The position numbers were made by a program, and so were the translations under genes. The notes below the pieces were generated by a model. The model had not been told where the DNA came from. It saw only the letters and a list, made by a program, of their open reading frames with translations, and did not search any database. Of a stretch of 64,000 bases of DNA, positions 63,276 through 64,000 are shown piece after piece (within the stretch, counting starts at the first letter, position 1; the number at the start of each line of letters is the position of its first letter). Source of the DNA: Streptomyces noursei (GTDB lineage: Bacteria; Actinomycetota; Actinomycetes; Streptomycetales; Streptomycetaceae); contig NZ_LWBU01000270.1 in NCBI RefSeq assembly GCF_001646665.1, positions 1 to 64,000 of the forward strand. Direction: 5' to 3'.

Positions 63276-63716
63276 ATGACCCATACCGAGATCGAGATCA
63301 CGGCGGAACTGGTCCAAGGGCTGCTCCGCGACCAGCACCCCGACCTGGCGGACCACCCGTTGGCGCTCGGGGCACTCGGTTGGGACAACCAGCTGTGGCG
63401 GCTCGGCGACGACCTCGCCGTCCGGCTGCCCTGGGCGACACGGTCCGCGGACGGGCTGCTGCGCAAGGAGCACGCCTGGATGCCCGGCCTCGCCCCGATC
63501 CTGCTGCCGGACGGCGCCGCCGAACGCTGCCACAGCGCCTACCGGCCCGCGCCGGACGCCGCGACCTTGCGCCGTGCCCGGGGCTGGGCGGCGCTGCGGG
63601 GCCTGAACGGCATCCTCATCGGGGCGGCCGGCGATCGCGGCCGCCCCGGCGGCAGGCCCACCTGGGGGGCACCTGCCCGGGCCGCTCTTCGACGCCTCAT
63701 CGCGACAGCCCGTTGA
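63276..63716 (+). pseudogene. Aminoglycoside phosphotransferase with its core deleted
   Basis: 146 residues. N-terminus ITAELVQGLLRDQHPDLADH and GWDNQLWRLGDDLAVRLP, RKEHAWMPGLAP fit the APH N-lobe. From residue 75 the sequence is the C-terminal tail LLPDGAAERCHSAYRPAPDA, ARGWAALRGLNGILIGAAGD. About 150-170 residues containing the HGDxxxxN catalytic loop and IDFGD metal site are missing, in frame, with the junction near 63498. The product cannot phosphorylate; at most it is a binding stub. Confidence 0.78.
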
Positions 63717-63937
63717 CCGGCGGTGCCTGGCCGCCGCAGCAGCGCGGGTACGCGCCCTCGTGGACGGTGGCCGCGGCTGCCGCATGATCTTCGAAGCGTC
63801 CCGCTCCGTGTCGGTGCCCGGCATCTTCGACGAGTCCCGGAAATAGTTCGTACGGTGATGTCGAGAACCCGCGACCGGCTCCGTCCCCGGGGTGAAGGCG
63901 GCCAGAACGGGTCGCGCGAACACCGAGGAGAACGACG

Positions 63938-64000
63938 ATGGCCAAGTACTTGCTGCTGAAGCACTACCGCGGCGCTCCGGCCGCGGTCAACGACGTGCCG
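63938..64000 (+). CDS. YCII/DGPF-domain protein, cut by the window edge
   Basis: The first 21 residues (AKYLLLKHYRGAPAAVNDVP after Met) match the start of actinomycete YCII-related DGPF proteins. ATG at 63938 with GAGGAG 7 nt upstream. These small proteins often accompany sigma factors of the ECF41 or SigJ type, so the next gene outside the window may be one. Confidence 0.8.
   Translation, partial: MAKYLLLKHYRGAPAAVNDVP

Noticed and set aside
1..64000. CRISPR array, tRNA or rRNA
   Set aside because: No regularly spaced direct repeats of 25-40 bp and no tRNA-like TPsiC arms were found on reading both strands.

Overview
The window reads as a Streptomyces chromosome, probably an accessory or arm-proximal part. 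The reasons are very high GC, dense overlapping GTG/ATG/TTG starts, LAxTG-type sortase anchoring, an ExxR-less CYP157-like P450, two class I terpene synthases, ALF-repeat protein, WYL, MerR, TetR and AraC regulators, and fragments of actinobacterial integrative-element genes. No tRNA, rRNA or CRISPR was seen.

Layout. 0-4 kb: an exported ALF-repeat/coiled-coil protein and a small membrane partner. 4.4-8.9 kb: debris of actinomycete integrative (AICE-type) element genes around an intact TMEM175-like channel gene; nearly every cargo gene here carries single-base frameshifts. 8.8-16.2 kb: a leftward, probably co-transcribed set, namely a membrane GGDEF-EAL protein, an MbtH-A-T-reductase NRPS and a leucyl/phenylalanyl-tRNA-protein transferase (Aat) homologue that overlaps the NRPS stop. 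This is the most interesting system: an NRPS with reductive release paired with a tRNA-dependent aminoacyl transferase, next to mobile-element remains. 16.6-18.1 kb: a graveyard with an Fpg/Nei glycosylase, the tail of Ku and a transposase tail. 18.2-23.6 kb: an ABC exporter operon divergent from a two-component system. 23.7-26.2 kb: a WYL regulator divergent from an MFS pump. 26.3-27 kb: broken RidA and an IS5-type fragment. 27.3-31.1 kb: ABC transporter, phosphotransferase, NUDIX and MFS, with an internal deletion in the first and a truncation in the last. 31.6-35.4 kb: MazG-like protein, then frameshifted S1-domain and ABC/DUF6297-like genes.

35.7-39 kb: small membrane protein, MerR regulator divergent from a beta-lactamase-fold hydrolase, decayed IS5 element. 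39.5-43.7 kb: terpene synthase and two P450s. 44-47.4 kb: frameshifted LacI regulator and deleted GH31 glycosidase beside an intact sortase-anchored beta-helix protein. 47.5-55.7 kb: TetR, ZIP-like transporter, tyrosinase, SNase-like protein, secreted protein, DUF1330 protein divergent from AraC. 56.2-58.7 kb: terpene synthase plus FAD oxidoreductase. 59.4-64 kb: UbiB-like kinase with a tandem-repeat N-terminus, DHFR-like reductase, cold-shock protein, an internally deleted phosphotransferase and the start of a YCII protein.

A theme is the contrast between intact blocks (0-4, 8.8-16, 18-26, 36-38, 39.5-42, 45.7-63 kb) and blocks where recognisable proteins switch frame every 50-200 bases (6.1-8.9, 16.6-18, 26.3-27, 31-35, 38.4-39, 45 kb). 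The clustering favours real gene decay in old insertion sites over random sequencing error, but read-level checking is needed. All functional statements come from motifs read by eye; no database search was run.
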